Assembly: GCA_963530615.1 (NCBI GenBank) | Contig: CAUSDX010000004.1 | Coordinates: 43,411-107,410, forward strand | Direction of reading: 5' to 3' | Source of the DNA: JABCPE02 sp963530615 | GTDB taxonomy: Bacteria; Bacteroidota; Bacteroidia; Flavobacteriales; Weeksellaceae | Length of the DNA stretch: 64,000 nucleotides | In this document: piece after piece, positions 25,121-32,280 of the stretch | Layout of the letters: every line of letters starts with the position of its first letter | How positions within the stretch are numbered: position 1 is the stretch's first letter | Translations under genes and position numbers: made by a program | Notes under the pieces: model-generated | Databases searched by the model: none | The model's input: only the letters and a program-made list of their open reading frames with translations | Told to the model about the DNA's origin: nothing

Positions 25121-25936
25121 ATGTCAATACATACTGATATTAAAAGAATTACGATAGAAACTCTTCGGAAAATGAAATCCGAAAGAGAGAAAATCACCAT
25201 GCTTACCGCCTATGATTATACCACTGCAAGAATGATAGACACAGGAGGGATTGACACCATTTTAGTGGGTGATTCCGCAGCAAATGTAATGGCAGGATAC
25301 GAAACCACTCTTCCCATTACTCTTGACCAAATGATTTATCATGCTCAATCTGTGGTAAGAGGTGTCAAAAGAGCTTTTGTAGTAATAGATTTGCCTTTTG
25401 GAACTTATCAAAGTGATTCTCAAAGAGCATTAGATTCCGCCATTAGAATCATGAAAGAAACAGGTGCTAACGCTATTAAATTAGAAGGTGGCGAAGAAGT
25501 TTCAGAATCTATTTCTAAGATTGTAAAAGCCGGAATTCCTGTCATGGGGCATTTGGGGCTTACTCCTCAAAGTATCAACCAGTTCGGAAGTTTCAAACTA
25601 AGAGCAAAAGAAGAAGCTGAAGCTGAAAAATTAAAAAAAGACGCTCAACTTTTACAAGATTTAGGCTGTTTTTCTTTGGTTTTAGAGAAAATCCCAAGCC
25701 AATTAGCAAAAGAAGTTTCTCAAAGTCTTAATATTCCAACCATAGGTATAGGTGCAGGGAATGGCTGTGATGGTCAGGTCTTGGTTTATCAAGATTTCGT
25801 GGGAATGAATGATGGTTTCAAACCGAAATTTCTCAGAAAATATCTTAATCTATATGAAGAAATCACAAGTGCTGTTCAGCAATATGTGAAAGATGTGAAA
25901 GACTCTTCTTTTCCCAATGAAAACGAGAGTTATTAA
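25121..25936 (+). CDS. panB: 3-methyl-2-oxobutanoate hydroxymethyltransferase
   Basis: 271 residues, TIM barrel. It transfers a hydroxymethyl group from methylene-tetrahydrofolate to alpha-ketoisovalerate, the first step of pantothenate synthesis. Recognised by MLTAYDYTTARM, ILVGDSAANVMAGYE, TLPITLDQMIYH, GHLGLTPQSIN and the Mg-site region KLEGG. Other pantothenate genes are not adjacent. A shared terminator separates it from the convergent truA. Confidence 0.96.
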   Translation: MSIHTDIKRITIETLRKMKSEREKITMLTAYDYTTARMIDTGGIDTILVGDSAANVMAGYETTLPITLDQMIYHAQSVVRGVKRAFVVIDLPFGTYQSDSQRALDSAIRIMKETGANAIKLEGGEEVSESISKIVKAGIPVMGHLGLTPQSINQFGSFKLRAKEEAEAEKLKKDAQLLQDLGCFSLVLEKIPSQLAKEVSQSLNIPTIGIGAGNGCDGQVLVYQDFVGMNDGFKPKFLRKYLNLYEEITSAVQQYVKDVKDSSFPNENESY

Positions 25937-25948
25937 AATTTAAAATAT

Positions 25949-25986
25949 AATCCAGAAAACACATTAAAATTTTCTGGATTTTTTTA
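25949..25986 (+). terminator. Terminator between convergent panB and truA
   Basis: AATCCAGAAAA (25949-25959) pairs perfectly with TTTTCTGGATT (25970-25980), followed by a T-run overlapping the truA stop codon. Confidence 0.85.
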
Positions 25987-26721
25987 TTCTAAATTTTCAT
26001 AGCCCACATCTACTAAAAATAAACCTTGAGCGGGAGCCGAAATCCCTGCCGAACTGCGATTTTGATTTTCTATAATCGTTCGTAAATCTTCGGGCTGAAT
26101 TTTCCCTAAACCAATCTCCACCATAGTGCCGACAATCGCTCTGACCATATTTCTCAAAAAACGATTGGCAGAAATGGTAAATTTCACCTCATCACCGTCT
26201 TGTTCCCATTTTGCAAGGTAAATTTCACAAAGATTGGTTTTATTATCTCCGCCTACTTTAGCAAAACTCCCAAAATCTCGGTACTCAAACAGGATTTTAC
26301 ACGCCTCATTCATTTTATCAATATCCAAGGTTTTTCTGCGAATTTGCCAACAAAAATCTTGATTAAATGGATTTTTACCTTGATGAATGAAATAATGATA
26401 AGTTCTGTAAGTCGCACTAAATCTGGCATGTAAATCATCTTTTACCCTAAAAATCCGATGAATAAAAATATCATTTGGTAAGAAAGAATTGAGCCTATCC
26501 ACCAAGTTTTTAGGGAGATTTTGTTCGGTATCAAAATGGGCAAAAATCTTTTTGGCATGGACGCCAGTATCCGTTCTTCCTGCTCCTGTAGTCTTAATTT
26601 CTTCCCTTAAAATCAAAGAAAGAGCCTTTTCCAAGACTTCCTGAACGGAGATTTGATTGGGCTGAATTTGATAACCGAAGTAATTTTTGCCATTATAAGA
26701 AAACTCTATAAAATACCGCAT
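25984..26721 (-). CDS. truA: tRNA pseudouridine(38-40) synthase
   Basis: 245 residues. Makes pseudouridine at positions 38-40 of the tRNA anticodon arm. The catalytic aspartate lies in GAGRTDTGVHA, and YNGKNYFGYQ, ARFSATYRTYHY and RFLRNMVRAIVGT are family marks. Convergent with panB and divergent from the phosphoesterase gene. Confidence 0.96.
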   Translation of the reverse strand: MRYFIEFSYNGKNYFGYQIQPNQISVQEVLEKALSLILREEIKTTGAGRTDTGVHAKKIFAHFDTEQNLPKNLVDRLNSFLPNDIFIHRIFRVKDDLHARFSATYRTYHYFIHQGKNPFNQDFCWQIRRKTLDIDKMNEACKILFEYRDFGSFAKVGGDNKTNLCEIYLAKWEQDGDEVKFTISANRFLRNMVRAIVGTMVEIGLGKIQPEDLRTIIENQNRSSAGISAPAQGLFLVDVGYENLE

Positions 26722-26738
26722 AAGATAAAAATAATATT

Positions 26739-26770
26739 TTGCAAAAGTCGTAAAAAATCCATTAAATTTG
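26739..26770 (+). promoter_or_regulatory. Predicted promoter of the phosphoesterase-Smr unit
   Basis: TTG at 26739-26741, a 21-base spacer, and TAAATTTG at 26763-26770. The ATG follows 12 bases after the box, so any leader is very short. The closing TTG of the box mimics an upstream start codon. Confidence 0.6.
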
Positions 26771-26782
26771 CTTCCTTTAAAG

Positions 26783-27277
26783 ATGAAAAAAATCCTTTTA
26801 CTTTCCGATACACACTCTTATATAGATGACCGAATCTTAGAATACGCCAAAAGTGTTGATGAAATCTGGCATTGTGGCGACTTTGGTTCTATGGAAGTAG
26901 TGGAAAAATTAGAACAAATCAAGCCATTAAAAGGCGTTTGGGGAAATATTGATGATTACAAAATCAGAAGAATTTTCCCAGAGGTGAATCATTTTATCTG
27001 CGAAGAAGTGGAGGTTCTGATGATACACATCGGCGGTTATCCCAACAAATACACTCCATTAGCCAAAGAAGAATTTAAGAAAAAAATACCTCAACTCTTT
27101 ATTTCTGGACATTCTCATATCTTAAAGGCAATGTATGATGAAAAATTAAAACTTCTGCACCTTAACCCTGGAGCATGCGGCAAGGTCGGTTGGCACAAAG
27201 TCAGAACCATGATGAGATTTAGCATAGAAGGAAAAAATATTAAGGATTTAGAAATTATAGAATTAGGACACAAATGA
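26783..27277 (+). CDS. YfcE/MJ0936-type metallophosphoesterase
   Basis: 164 residues from ATG 26783 (MKKILLLSDTHSYID). The TTG extension to 26768 is rejected as it lies in the promoter box. Two-metal phosphoesterase motifs are LSDTH, CGDFGS, GNIDD, GHSH and LNPGACG. This small family hydrolyses phosphodiesters with broad specificity in vitro; the biological substrate is unknown. Its stop overlaps the ATG of the Smr gene by four bases. Confidence 0.88.
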   Translation: MKKILLLSDTHSYIDDRILEYAKSVDEIWHCGDFGSMEVVEKLEQIKPLKGVWGNIDDYKIRRIFPEVNHFICEEVEVLMIHIGGYPNKYTPLAKEEFKKKIPQLFISGHSHILKAMYDEKLKLLHLNPGACGKVGWHKVRTMMRFSIEGKNIKDLEIIELGHK

Positions 27278-27768
27278 AAATAGGGGACAGCGTATCAATC
27301 ATTGATGAAAATTTGAAAGGGAAAATTATCTCCATTTTAGGGGATGAAATCCAGATACAAGATGAGCATGGTTTTGAATATTTTTTTCATCAGAGTAGGG
27401 TAGTGGTGCAGAATAAAAACTTATACCATGATATTTCTGTAGTAAAAAAAGAAGAAAACACCAAAAATATCTCTAAAAAACATGCAAAAAACGAAATGGT
27501 TTTAGACCTTCATTTTGATAAATTAGTTAAAAAATCACAGGAATATGACCCTTGGGAACGGCTTTTCATTCAAAGGGAAAAACTACAAGAAACCCTTAAT
27601 TTTTGCCGAGCCAATAAAATAAAAAACTTGGAAATTATCCATGGGCTGGGTGATGGCACCCTACAAAATATGGTCTATGAAGTTCTAAAAAACTCCACCC
27701 ATATAGAATTTGAAGAAAATGAGTTTTTCAAGCATTCTTCCGCTTCCGTAAAAGTGATAATTTTATAA
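27274..27768 (+). CDS. Smr-domain protein
   Basis: 164 residues. An N-terminal SH3-like barrel (about 1-50, GDSVSIIDENLKGKIISI) is followed by a charged linker and a C-terminal Smr domain (about 78-164) with LDLHFDKL and IHGLGDGTL, the pair of motifs of MutS2-type Smr nucleases. It is a shortened version of the DUF2027-Smr proteins common in Bacteroidota. Role probably nucleic-acid binding or cleavage. Start overlaps the upstream gene by ATGA, so it is translationally coupled. Confidence 0.85.
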   Translation: MKIGDSVSIIDENLKGKIISILGDEIQIQDEHGFEYFFHQSRVVVQNKNLYHDISVVKKEENTKNISKKHAKNEMVLDLHFDKLVKKSQEYDPWERLFIQREKLQETLNFCRANKIKNLEIIHGLGDGTLQNMVYEVLKNSTHIEFEENEFFKHSSASVKVIIL

Positions 27769-27769
27769 G

Positions 27770-27807
27770 AAAAATCATTGAAGATAATTTCTCCAACGAT
27801 TTTTTTA
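27770..27807 (+). terminator. Terminator after the Smr gene
   Basis: AAAAATCATTG (27770-27780) pairs with CAACGATTTTT (27794-27804) apart from one A-C mismatch, followed by T-run. The A-run lets it act on the convergent gene too. Confidence 0.75.
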
Positions 27808-27811
27808 TTAT

Positions 27812-28729
27812 TTACTCTTTTTTTGGATTCATTTTTATAAATTTTCTACCATTTATCACTGTTATTGTACTTTGTTGTTGTCTTTTCTTAACTTCCTCTA
27901 TGCGTTCTCTGTAATCATTTAATATTTCTAAAAAATCAGCATATTGCTCGGCTTTTGCTCTTTCTTCTTTTTTCTCTCTTCTGTGTTTTCTTTTATCTTC
28001 TATTTCTTTTTGTTTCTGTGTTTCTTCTTCTTCCTTTTTTTGTCGCCTTGCTCTTACTTCTTCGCTTATTCCCTTTATCGTTTCCCTTATTATATCATTG
28101 TGGTCTGTTATCGTTTGGGTTTTTACTTTCTCCGTTAGTTCTTCAATCATTAAGCGGTTTAATACTCGTTTTGATGCTTTCGCTGTATATTGTTTTCTCT
28201 CCGCCTTTTCTTCATCGGTTAGGTCTTTACCTTTATGTTTTATTTCGTTTAATCTTTTTATTTGCTCTTTAAGTTCTTGCTGTCTTTTTCTTATTGCTAT
28301 TTCTTCAATATCATTTTTTAGGTTTTGTATATTGTTTTTTAGGGTTTTTTCTTCTGTTTTGTTTATCTTGTCTATTTGTCCTAATTGTCCAGCTATTATC
28401 TGCCTTTCTTCTCTGCTCCTGTTTTTTTCTATCTGCTCGGCTTTCTCGTATCTTTTTACTTGGTTTATTATTGTGGTAGGGTCTGCCTTATCCCTGTGCC
28501 TTTGTTTCCTTTCGTTTGTGTTTGCTCTTCTGTTTGTTATTTCTTGTACTCCTTTTGTTATTCTCCGCCTTTTTATTTTTAGTCCGTCGGTTCTTCGGTA
28601 TTCATCAGAATATAAAATGTTATTTCTTCCGATTTCTACACCTATTATTTCATTATCTCCTTTTGTTTCTATTCTTACCCTTGTGTCTTTTTTTAAGGCT
28701 TTAATATCCTTTATTTCTTTTATATTCAT
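27812..28729 (-). CDS. Long charged coiled-coil protein of unknown function
   Basis: 305 residues, extremely rich in Lys, Arg and Glu and without cysteine. Residues 1-55 form a small globular segment (RIETKGDNEIIGVEIGRNN); residues 60-275 are predicted coiled coil with many Arg-Lys-Glu runs; the end is ITVINGRKFIKMNPKKE. No signal peptide or membrane segment. Unlike its neighbours it uses many Arg residues. I do not recognise it. It is downstream of a terminator hairpin and 90 bases after the next unknown gene, and antisense frames over it are shadows. Confidence 0.65.
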   Translation of the reverse strand: MNIKEIKDIKALKKDTRVRIETKGDNEIIGVEIGRNNILYSDEYRRTDGLKIKRRRITKGVQEITNRRANTNERKQRHRDKADPTTIINQVKRYEKAEQIEKNRSREERQIIAGQLGQIDKINKTEEKTLKNNIQNLKNDIEEIAIRKRQQELKEQIKRLNEIKHKGKDLTDEEKAERKQYTAKASKRVLNRLMIEELTEKVKTQTITDHNDIIRETIKGISEEVRARRQKKEEEETQKQKEIEDKRKHRREKKEERAKAEQYADFLEILNDYRERIEEVKKRQQQSTITVINGRKFIKMNPKKE

Positions 28730-28780
28730 TGTTTTTTGCTTGTTTTGTGTTGTTAGTATGTTTTTGTATTTAGTTAAAAA

Positions 28781-28805
28781 AATAAGGGTAAAAAATACCC
28801 TTATT
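28781..28805 (-). terminator. Hairpin between the two unknown genes
   Basis: Perfect ten-base stem AATAAGGGTA / TACCCTTATT with a five-base loop, with A-run and T-run on either side. On the minus strand it ends the transcript of the 28820-29506 gene, so the coiled-coil gene downstream may be read only by read-through or its own promoter. Confidence 0.8.
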
Positions 28806-28819
28806 TTCTTTTTTATTGT

Positions 28820-29506
28820 TTAGTCTTCATCTTCTTCATCGTTGAAAAAATCATTAGATATATTTTTATAATCTTCTTGTTTTTCTCTCCACTCTGTCAG
28901 TAACTCTGTAAAATATTTAACCGCTGTTTCTTTATTTCTTACGATGTTTATTAAGGTCTTATAATCTGCTATCTCTTCAGCTATTAAGATAGTTACTACG
29001 GCTTTAATTTCATCATCTGTATATTCACCTTTTAACTCTTCTAAAATTTTTAATGTTTTTACTATGTCTTTTACTTCTTTTATTTCTTTACGGCTTACCT
29101 TTCCTATTTGTATTAGCTCCACCGTTGTTTCTCCGTTGTTTTCTTCTGCGTTATATACTTGGTAAATTTCGCATATTGGGTTTTTAGCATCGTAACCGCT
29201 TCTGTATCTGTTAAGTTGTCGCTCTAATCCTGCGAAATGTGCCGTTGTGCCTTGACCAAAAAATAAGGCTGGTGGCGTTAATGGGTTCTCTGGGTCTTTT
29301 ATTACTCTAAGAGTGTCTATAACAAAATCCCCTGCTTTCATGTGGTTGCCTTTATATTCTATTTCTCCGAAGTATGATTTTAGCAATTTGGTGTAACCCT
29401 CCCACACTTTAAGACTTTTAACATTTAGAATTTTTCCGTCTTCTGTTTGTCTTGTTGCTCTTGCAATTTCTACGCTTGTAGTTTTTTCACTTGTTTTTAC
29501 TTTCAT
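28820..29506 (-). CDS. Unknown protein of the 27.8-30.1 kb locus
   Basis: 228 residues. The N-terminal half looks globular (SLKVWEGYTKLLKSYFGEIEY, FVIDTLRVIKDPENPLTPP, FFGQGTTAHFAGLERQLN, CEIYQVYNAEENNGET), the C-terminal half helical and acidic (TLKILEELKGEYTDDEIKA), ending FFNDEEDED. No signal peptide, membrane segment or known catalytic motif. I do not recognise a family. The 99-base gap upstream holds two copies of the 21-base palindromic repeat and a CCACA/TGTGG hairpin. Confidence 0.65.
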   Translation of the reverse strand: MKVKTSEKTTSVEIARATRQTEDGKILNVKSLKVWEGYTKLLKSYFGEIEYKGNHMKAGDFVIDTLRVIKDPENPLTPPALFFGQGTTAHFAGLERQLNRYRSGYDAKNPICEIYQVYNAEENNGETTVELIQIGKVSRKEIKEVKDIVKTLKILEELKGEYTDDEIKAVVTILIAEEIADYKTLINIVRNKETAVKYFTELLTEWREKQEDYKNISNDFFNDEEDED

Positions 29507-29570
29507 AATTAAAAAAATTTATATATTAAAAAATTTTCCACAGCTTCGCCTTTGTGGGTATAGGGCCTTT

Positions 29571-29612
29571 TTTAGGTTCCCAACCTAATCGTTTAGGTTC
29601 TTCACCTAAACA
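29571..29612. repeat. Two tandem 21-base palindromic units
   Basis: TTTAGGTTCCCAACCTAATC at 29571-29590 and TTTAGGTTCTTCACCTAAAC at 29592-29611 are consecutive units of exactly 21 bases, each an inverted repeat (TTAGGTT/AACCTAA and TTTAGGT/ACCTAAA). They match the array at 21030-21249. The second unit overlaps the stop codon of the 29606-30109 gene. Confidence 0.85.
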
Positions 29613-30109
29613 GTTTTATTCTCTGGAGTAGGATTAGATTTTACTGCCTTTGATTTGGCTACACGAGGGAAAAATTGTTTCAAATCACCAAGCATCGTGG
29701 TAACCCCTGGCACATTTTCAGATTCTAATATTTTCACACTTCTATAAAAACTCAACGCCGCTTGGTAATTGTCAAAATCCAATAGTTTTTTGGTATCCTC
29801 CACCTGCTCAGTGATGCCTTTTAGCTTTATCATACGGCTCTCTAAGACCTCTCTGGCAGTGTAGTCTTTGTCAAACTCTACCTTATCAATGTATCTCGGC
29901 ACATAGTCAGGATACTGCTCCATGTAGAGTTTTGCTTTATTCACGAAGAGCTTATTCTGCTCGGCGATGCTCCCGTATTGTTTGCGTTCTTCTGGGGTAA
30001 GGTTGTGCATTTTCCCTTTCAAAACCTTTTCAATCTCCGCCAGTGAGTCATCTATTTTCTTCAACTCCTCTGCGGTAAAACTTAGCTGTATTAAATTTTC
30101 AAATGCCAT
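29606..30109 (-). CDS. Conserved Bacteroidota helical protein of unknown function
   Basis: 167 residues, almost all helical, no signal or membrane segment. It follows the pattern of a small family I have seen in many Bacteroidota but cannot name: FTAEELKKIDDSLAEIE, NLTPEERKQYG, KAKLYMEQYPDYVPRYID, AALSFYRSVKILES, NVPGVTTMLGDLKQFFPR. Function unknown. First gene of its unit, with a promoter at 30336-30307 and a leader of about 190 bases. Confidence 0.75.
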   Translation of the reverse strand: MAFENLIQLSFTAEELKKIDDSLAEIEKVLKGKMHNLTPEERKQYGSIAEQNKLFVNKAKLYMEQYPDYVPRYIDKVEFDKDYTAREVLESRMIKLKGITEQVEDTKKLLDFDNYQAALSFYRSVKILESENVPGVTTMLGDLKQFFPRVAKSKAVKSNPTPENKTV

Positions 30110-30215
30110 AATTATTATATTTATAATTTATTTTTCATTATCATTAAAAATAAAAACCACAGAATAATAATTATCTTATTACTCCGTGGTATAAATTTAA
30201 TTTAATAAAAGTTTA

Positions 30216-30242
30216 GTTTTATTACAAAATTCGTAATAAAAC
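30216..30242 (-). other. Inverted repeat in the leader of the unknown-gene unit
   Basis: GTTTTATTAC (30216-30225) and GTAATAAAAC (30233-30242) pair perfectly over ten bases with a seven-base loop. Next to it is an unusual run of eight G (30250-30257). Both would be transcribed in the 5' leader of the 29606-30109 gene. A further imperfect hairpin (ACCAC ... GTGGT) spans about 30156-30190. Confidence 0.6.
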
Positions 30243-30306
30243 CCGTATAGGGGGGGGTAAAATCGTTACAAAAACCATCATTTTTTATCAATCATATTTT
30301 CAACCA

Positions 30307-30336
30307 CAAAGATAATACATATTTATCCTCTCTCAA
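30307..30336 (-). promoter_or_regulatory. Predicted promoter of the 29606-30109 gene
   Basis: On the minus strand, TTG (30336-30334), a 19-base spacer and TATCTTTG (30314-30307), a full consensus match. It implies a leader of about 190 bases before the ATG at 30109, much longer than for other genes here. Confidence 0.7.
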
Positions 30337-30405
30337 AACATTTTCTTAAATTTTGTTAAAAAATAATTGCCGTTTAGATAAATCTAAATTTATTATTTTT
30401 GCCCT

Positions 30406-31158
30406 ATGAAAATCACCATCATCGGCTCAGGAAATGTCGCCTATCATCTCGCCAAAGCATTCACAGAACGAGACATAAAAATCTCCCAAATTTTTGGCAG
30501 AAATGAAAAGGCTCTTCATGATATTTCAGAAGAATTAAAAATCCCTTATTCTACGGAATTTTTAGAAAAATCTGACATATACATCATCGCTGTGAAAGAT
30601 GATTCTATCAGTGAGGTTTCTACACTCATCACCGATGAAAACAGCCTTGTAGCCCACACCTCTGGCTCTACAAGTAAAAATGCTCTTATTGGGAACTACC
30701 ACAAAGCGAGTTTTTATCCCTTGCAAACATTCTCCAAGGAAAAGAAATTGGATTATTCTAAAATCCCTTTTTTCATTGATGCAGATAACGAGGATGATAA
30801 AGAAACTTTGAAAAATTTAGCCTTAAAAATTTCTAAAAATGTAATGCTAGTAGATGATGAAAAAAGAAAATATATACACCTTACCGCTGTTTTTGCTTGT
30901 AATTTCGTGAATCATCTCTGGGCAAGAGCCAAAGAAATTGCAAATAGTCAAGATATTCCGTTTGAGTATTTTCTCCCATTGATAGAGGAAACTACAGATA
31001 AAATTCATCATCTCCCACCGAAACAAGCTCAAACAGGTCCAGCTGTGAGAAATGATGAAAAAATCCTAAAACTTCACCGAGAACTTCTCACCAATAAAGA
31101 ACAAGTAAAAATATATGAAACCATCAACCAATCCATAAAAAAAATGTATGAGCTATAA
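30406..31158 (+). CDS. Rossmann-like and DUF2520 domain protein
   Basis: 250 residues. An N-terminal NAD(P)-binding Rossmann domain (MKITIIGSGNVAYHLAKAF) is followed by the helical DUF2520 domain (HLTAVFACNFVNHLWARA, LPLIEETTDKI). It resembles ProC/6-phosphogluconate-dehydrogenase-type oxidoreductases; substrate unknown. TATTTTTG ends four bases before the ATG, so the mRNA may be leaderless. It overlaps the next gene by 11 bases. Confidence 0.85.
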   Translation: MKITIIGSGNVAYHLAKAFTERDIKISQIFGRNEKALHDISEELKIPYSTEFLEKSDIYIIAVKDDSISEVSTLITDENSLVAHTSGSTSKNALIGNYHKASFYPLQTFSKEKKLDYSKIPFFIDADNEDDKETLKNLALKISKNVMLVDDEKRKYIHLTAVFACNFVNHLWARAKEIANSQDIPFEYFLPLIEETTDKIHHLPPKQAQTGPAVRNDEKILKLHRELLTNKEQVKIYETINQSIKKMYEL

Positions 31159-31666
31159 AGAAAATCTTAAAAATATAAAAGCCTTCGTCTTTGATGTAGA
31201 TGGAGTTTTTACCGATGGAAGCATTGTCCTAATGCCTGATGGAAGCATGAGCAGAACCATGAATGTCCTTGATGGATATGCTGTAACCAAAGCCATCAAA
31301 AACGGTTACTTCATCGGCTGTATCACAGGGGGAAATGACCCTATGGTAAAACAAAGACTCAACTATTTAGGCATTACGGATTATTACCCAAAATCAAGTT
31401 ACAAATTAGAAGATTTTGAAGATTTTAAGGCAAAATATGACTTAAAAAATGAAGAAATTCTAACCATGGGAGATGATGTCCCAGATTATGAAATGATAAA
31501 ACTTTCAGGAATAGGAACTTGCCCTATCAATGCTGTGCCAGAAATCAAGGAAATTGCGGATTATATTTCTCCCATTCATGGCGGTAAAGGTTGTGTCCGA
31601 GACGTGATAGAACAAGTAATGAAAGTGCGAGGAAAATGGACAGAAGATGAAACAAAATCCGTATAA
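31148..31666 (+). CDS. kdsC: KdsC-like HAD phosphatase (KDO-8-phosphate phosphatase)
   Basis: 172 residues. HAD motif I is DVDGVFTDG, motif II ITGGN, the lysine is in YYPKSSYK, and motif III GDDVPDYEM; the absence of a cap domain and the DGVFTDG form are KdsC features. It removes phosphate from KDO-8-phosphate for lipopolysaccharide synthesis. Coupled by overlap to the upstream DUF2520 gene and followed at 13 bases by Maf. Confidence 0.85.
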   Translation: MSYKENLKNIKAFVFDVDGVFTDGSIVLMPDGSMSRTMNVLDGYAVTKAIKNGYFIGCITGGNDPMVKQRLNYLGITDYYPKSSYKLEDFEDFKAKYDLKNEEILTMGDDVPDYEMIKLSGIGTCPINAVPEIKEIADYISPIHGGKGCVRDVIEQVMKVRGKWTEDETKSV

Positions 31667-31679
31667 AGCATTCTAAGAA

Positions 31680-32243
31680 ATGAAATTATATTTAGGCTCT
31701 CAGTCCCCAAGAAGAAAAGAATTATTAGCCTCATTAGGCTATGATTTTGAGATTATTTCTATCAATTGTGAAGAAAATTATCCTAAAAATATTCCCACTC
31801 ATGAAGTGGCTTCTTTTCTCTCTGAATTAAAGGCAAAAGCCTTTCGCAATTTGGAAAATGATGAAGTTCTTCTCACAGCAGATACCATTGTAGTCTTTGA
31901 AGAACAAATTTTAGGAAAACCTAAAACACCGCAAGAAGCCAAAGAAATGCTCTCTTTACTCTCGGGAAAAACTCACCAAGTCTATACCGCAGTAACGCTA
32001 AAAACTTCTGAAAAAATCATCACTAAAACAGATGTAGCCCATGTAAAATTTTTAGAAATTAGCCCAAAAGAAATAGATTTTTATGTCAAAAATTTTAATC
32101 CTACCGACAAGGCAGGAGCTTATGGCATTCAAGAATGGCTCGGCATGGCAAAAATCTCTAAAATTGATGGAAGTTTTTATACCATTATGGGGCTTCCCAC
32201 AGCTATAGTCTATGAACTTTTAGAAATGAATAAAATTAACTAA
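31680..32243 (+). CDS. maf: Maf-type nucleoside triphosphate pyrophosphatase
   Basis: 187 residues. SQSPRRKELLASLG at the N-terminus, ADTIVVFE with the catalytic aspartate, GKPKTPQEAKEML, and GAYGIQEWLG identify the Maf family (dTTP/UTP type or m7GTP type), which removes modified or non-canonical nucleotides. Third gene of the unit with the DUF2520 protein and KdsC. Confidence 0.9.
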   Translation: MKLYLGSQSPRRKELLASLGYDFEIISINCEENYPKNIPTHEVASFLSELKAKAFRNLENDEVLLTADTIVVFEEQILGKPKTPQEAKEMLSLLSGKTHQVYTAVTLKTSEKIITKTDVAHVKFLEISPKEIDFYVKNFNPTDKAGAYGIQEWLGMAKISKIDGSFYTIMGLPTAIVYELLEMNKIN

Positions 32244-32280
32244 TTTAGCCCTAAATATTTAATCAGAGCTTTCAAAACAA

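Noticed and set aside
27944..28823. Many hydrophobic plus-strand frames at 28 kb
   Set aside because: They are antisense shadows of the Lys/Glu/Arg-rich coiled-coil gene; Lys and Glu codons become Phe, Leu and Ser on the opposite strand.
27812..30109. Prophage or integrated element
   Set aside because: No integrase, terminase, capsid or attachment-site duplication was seen; only three unknown genes with ordinary promoters and terminators.
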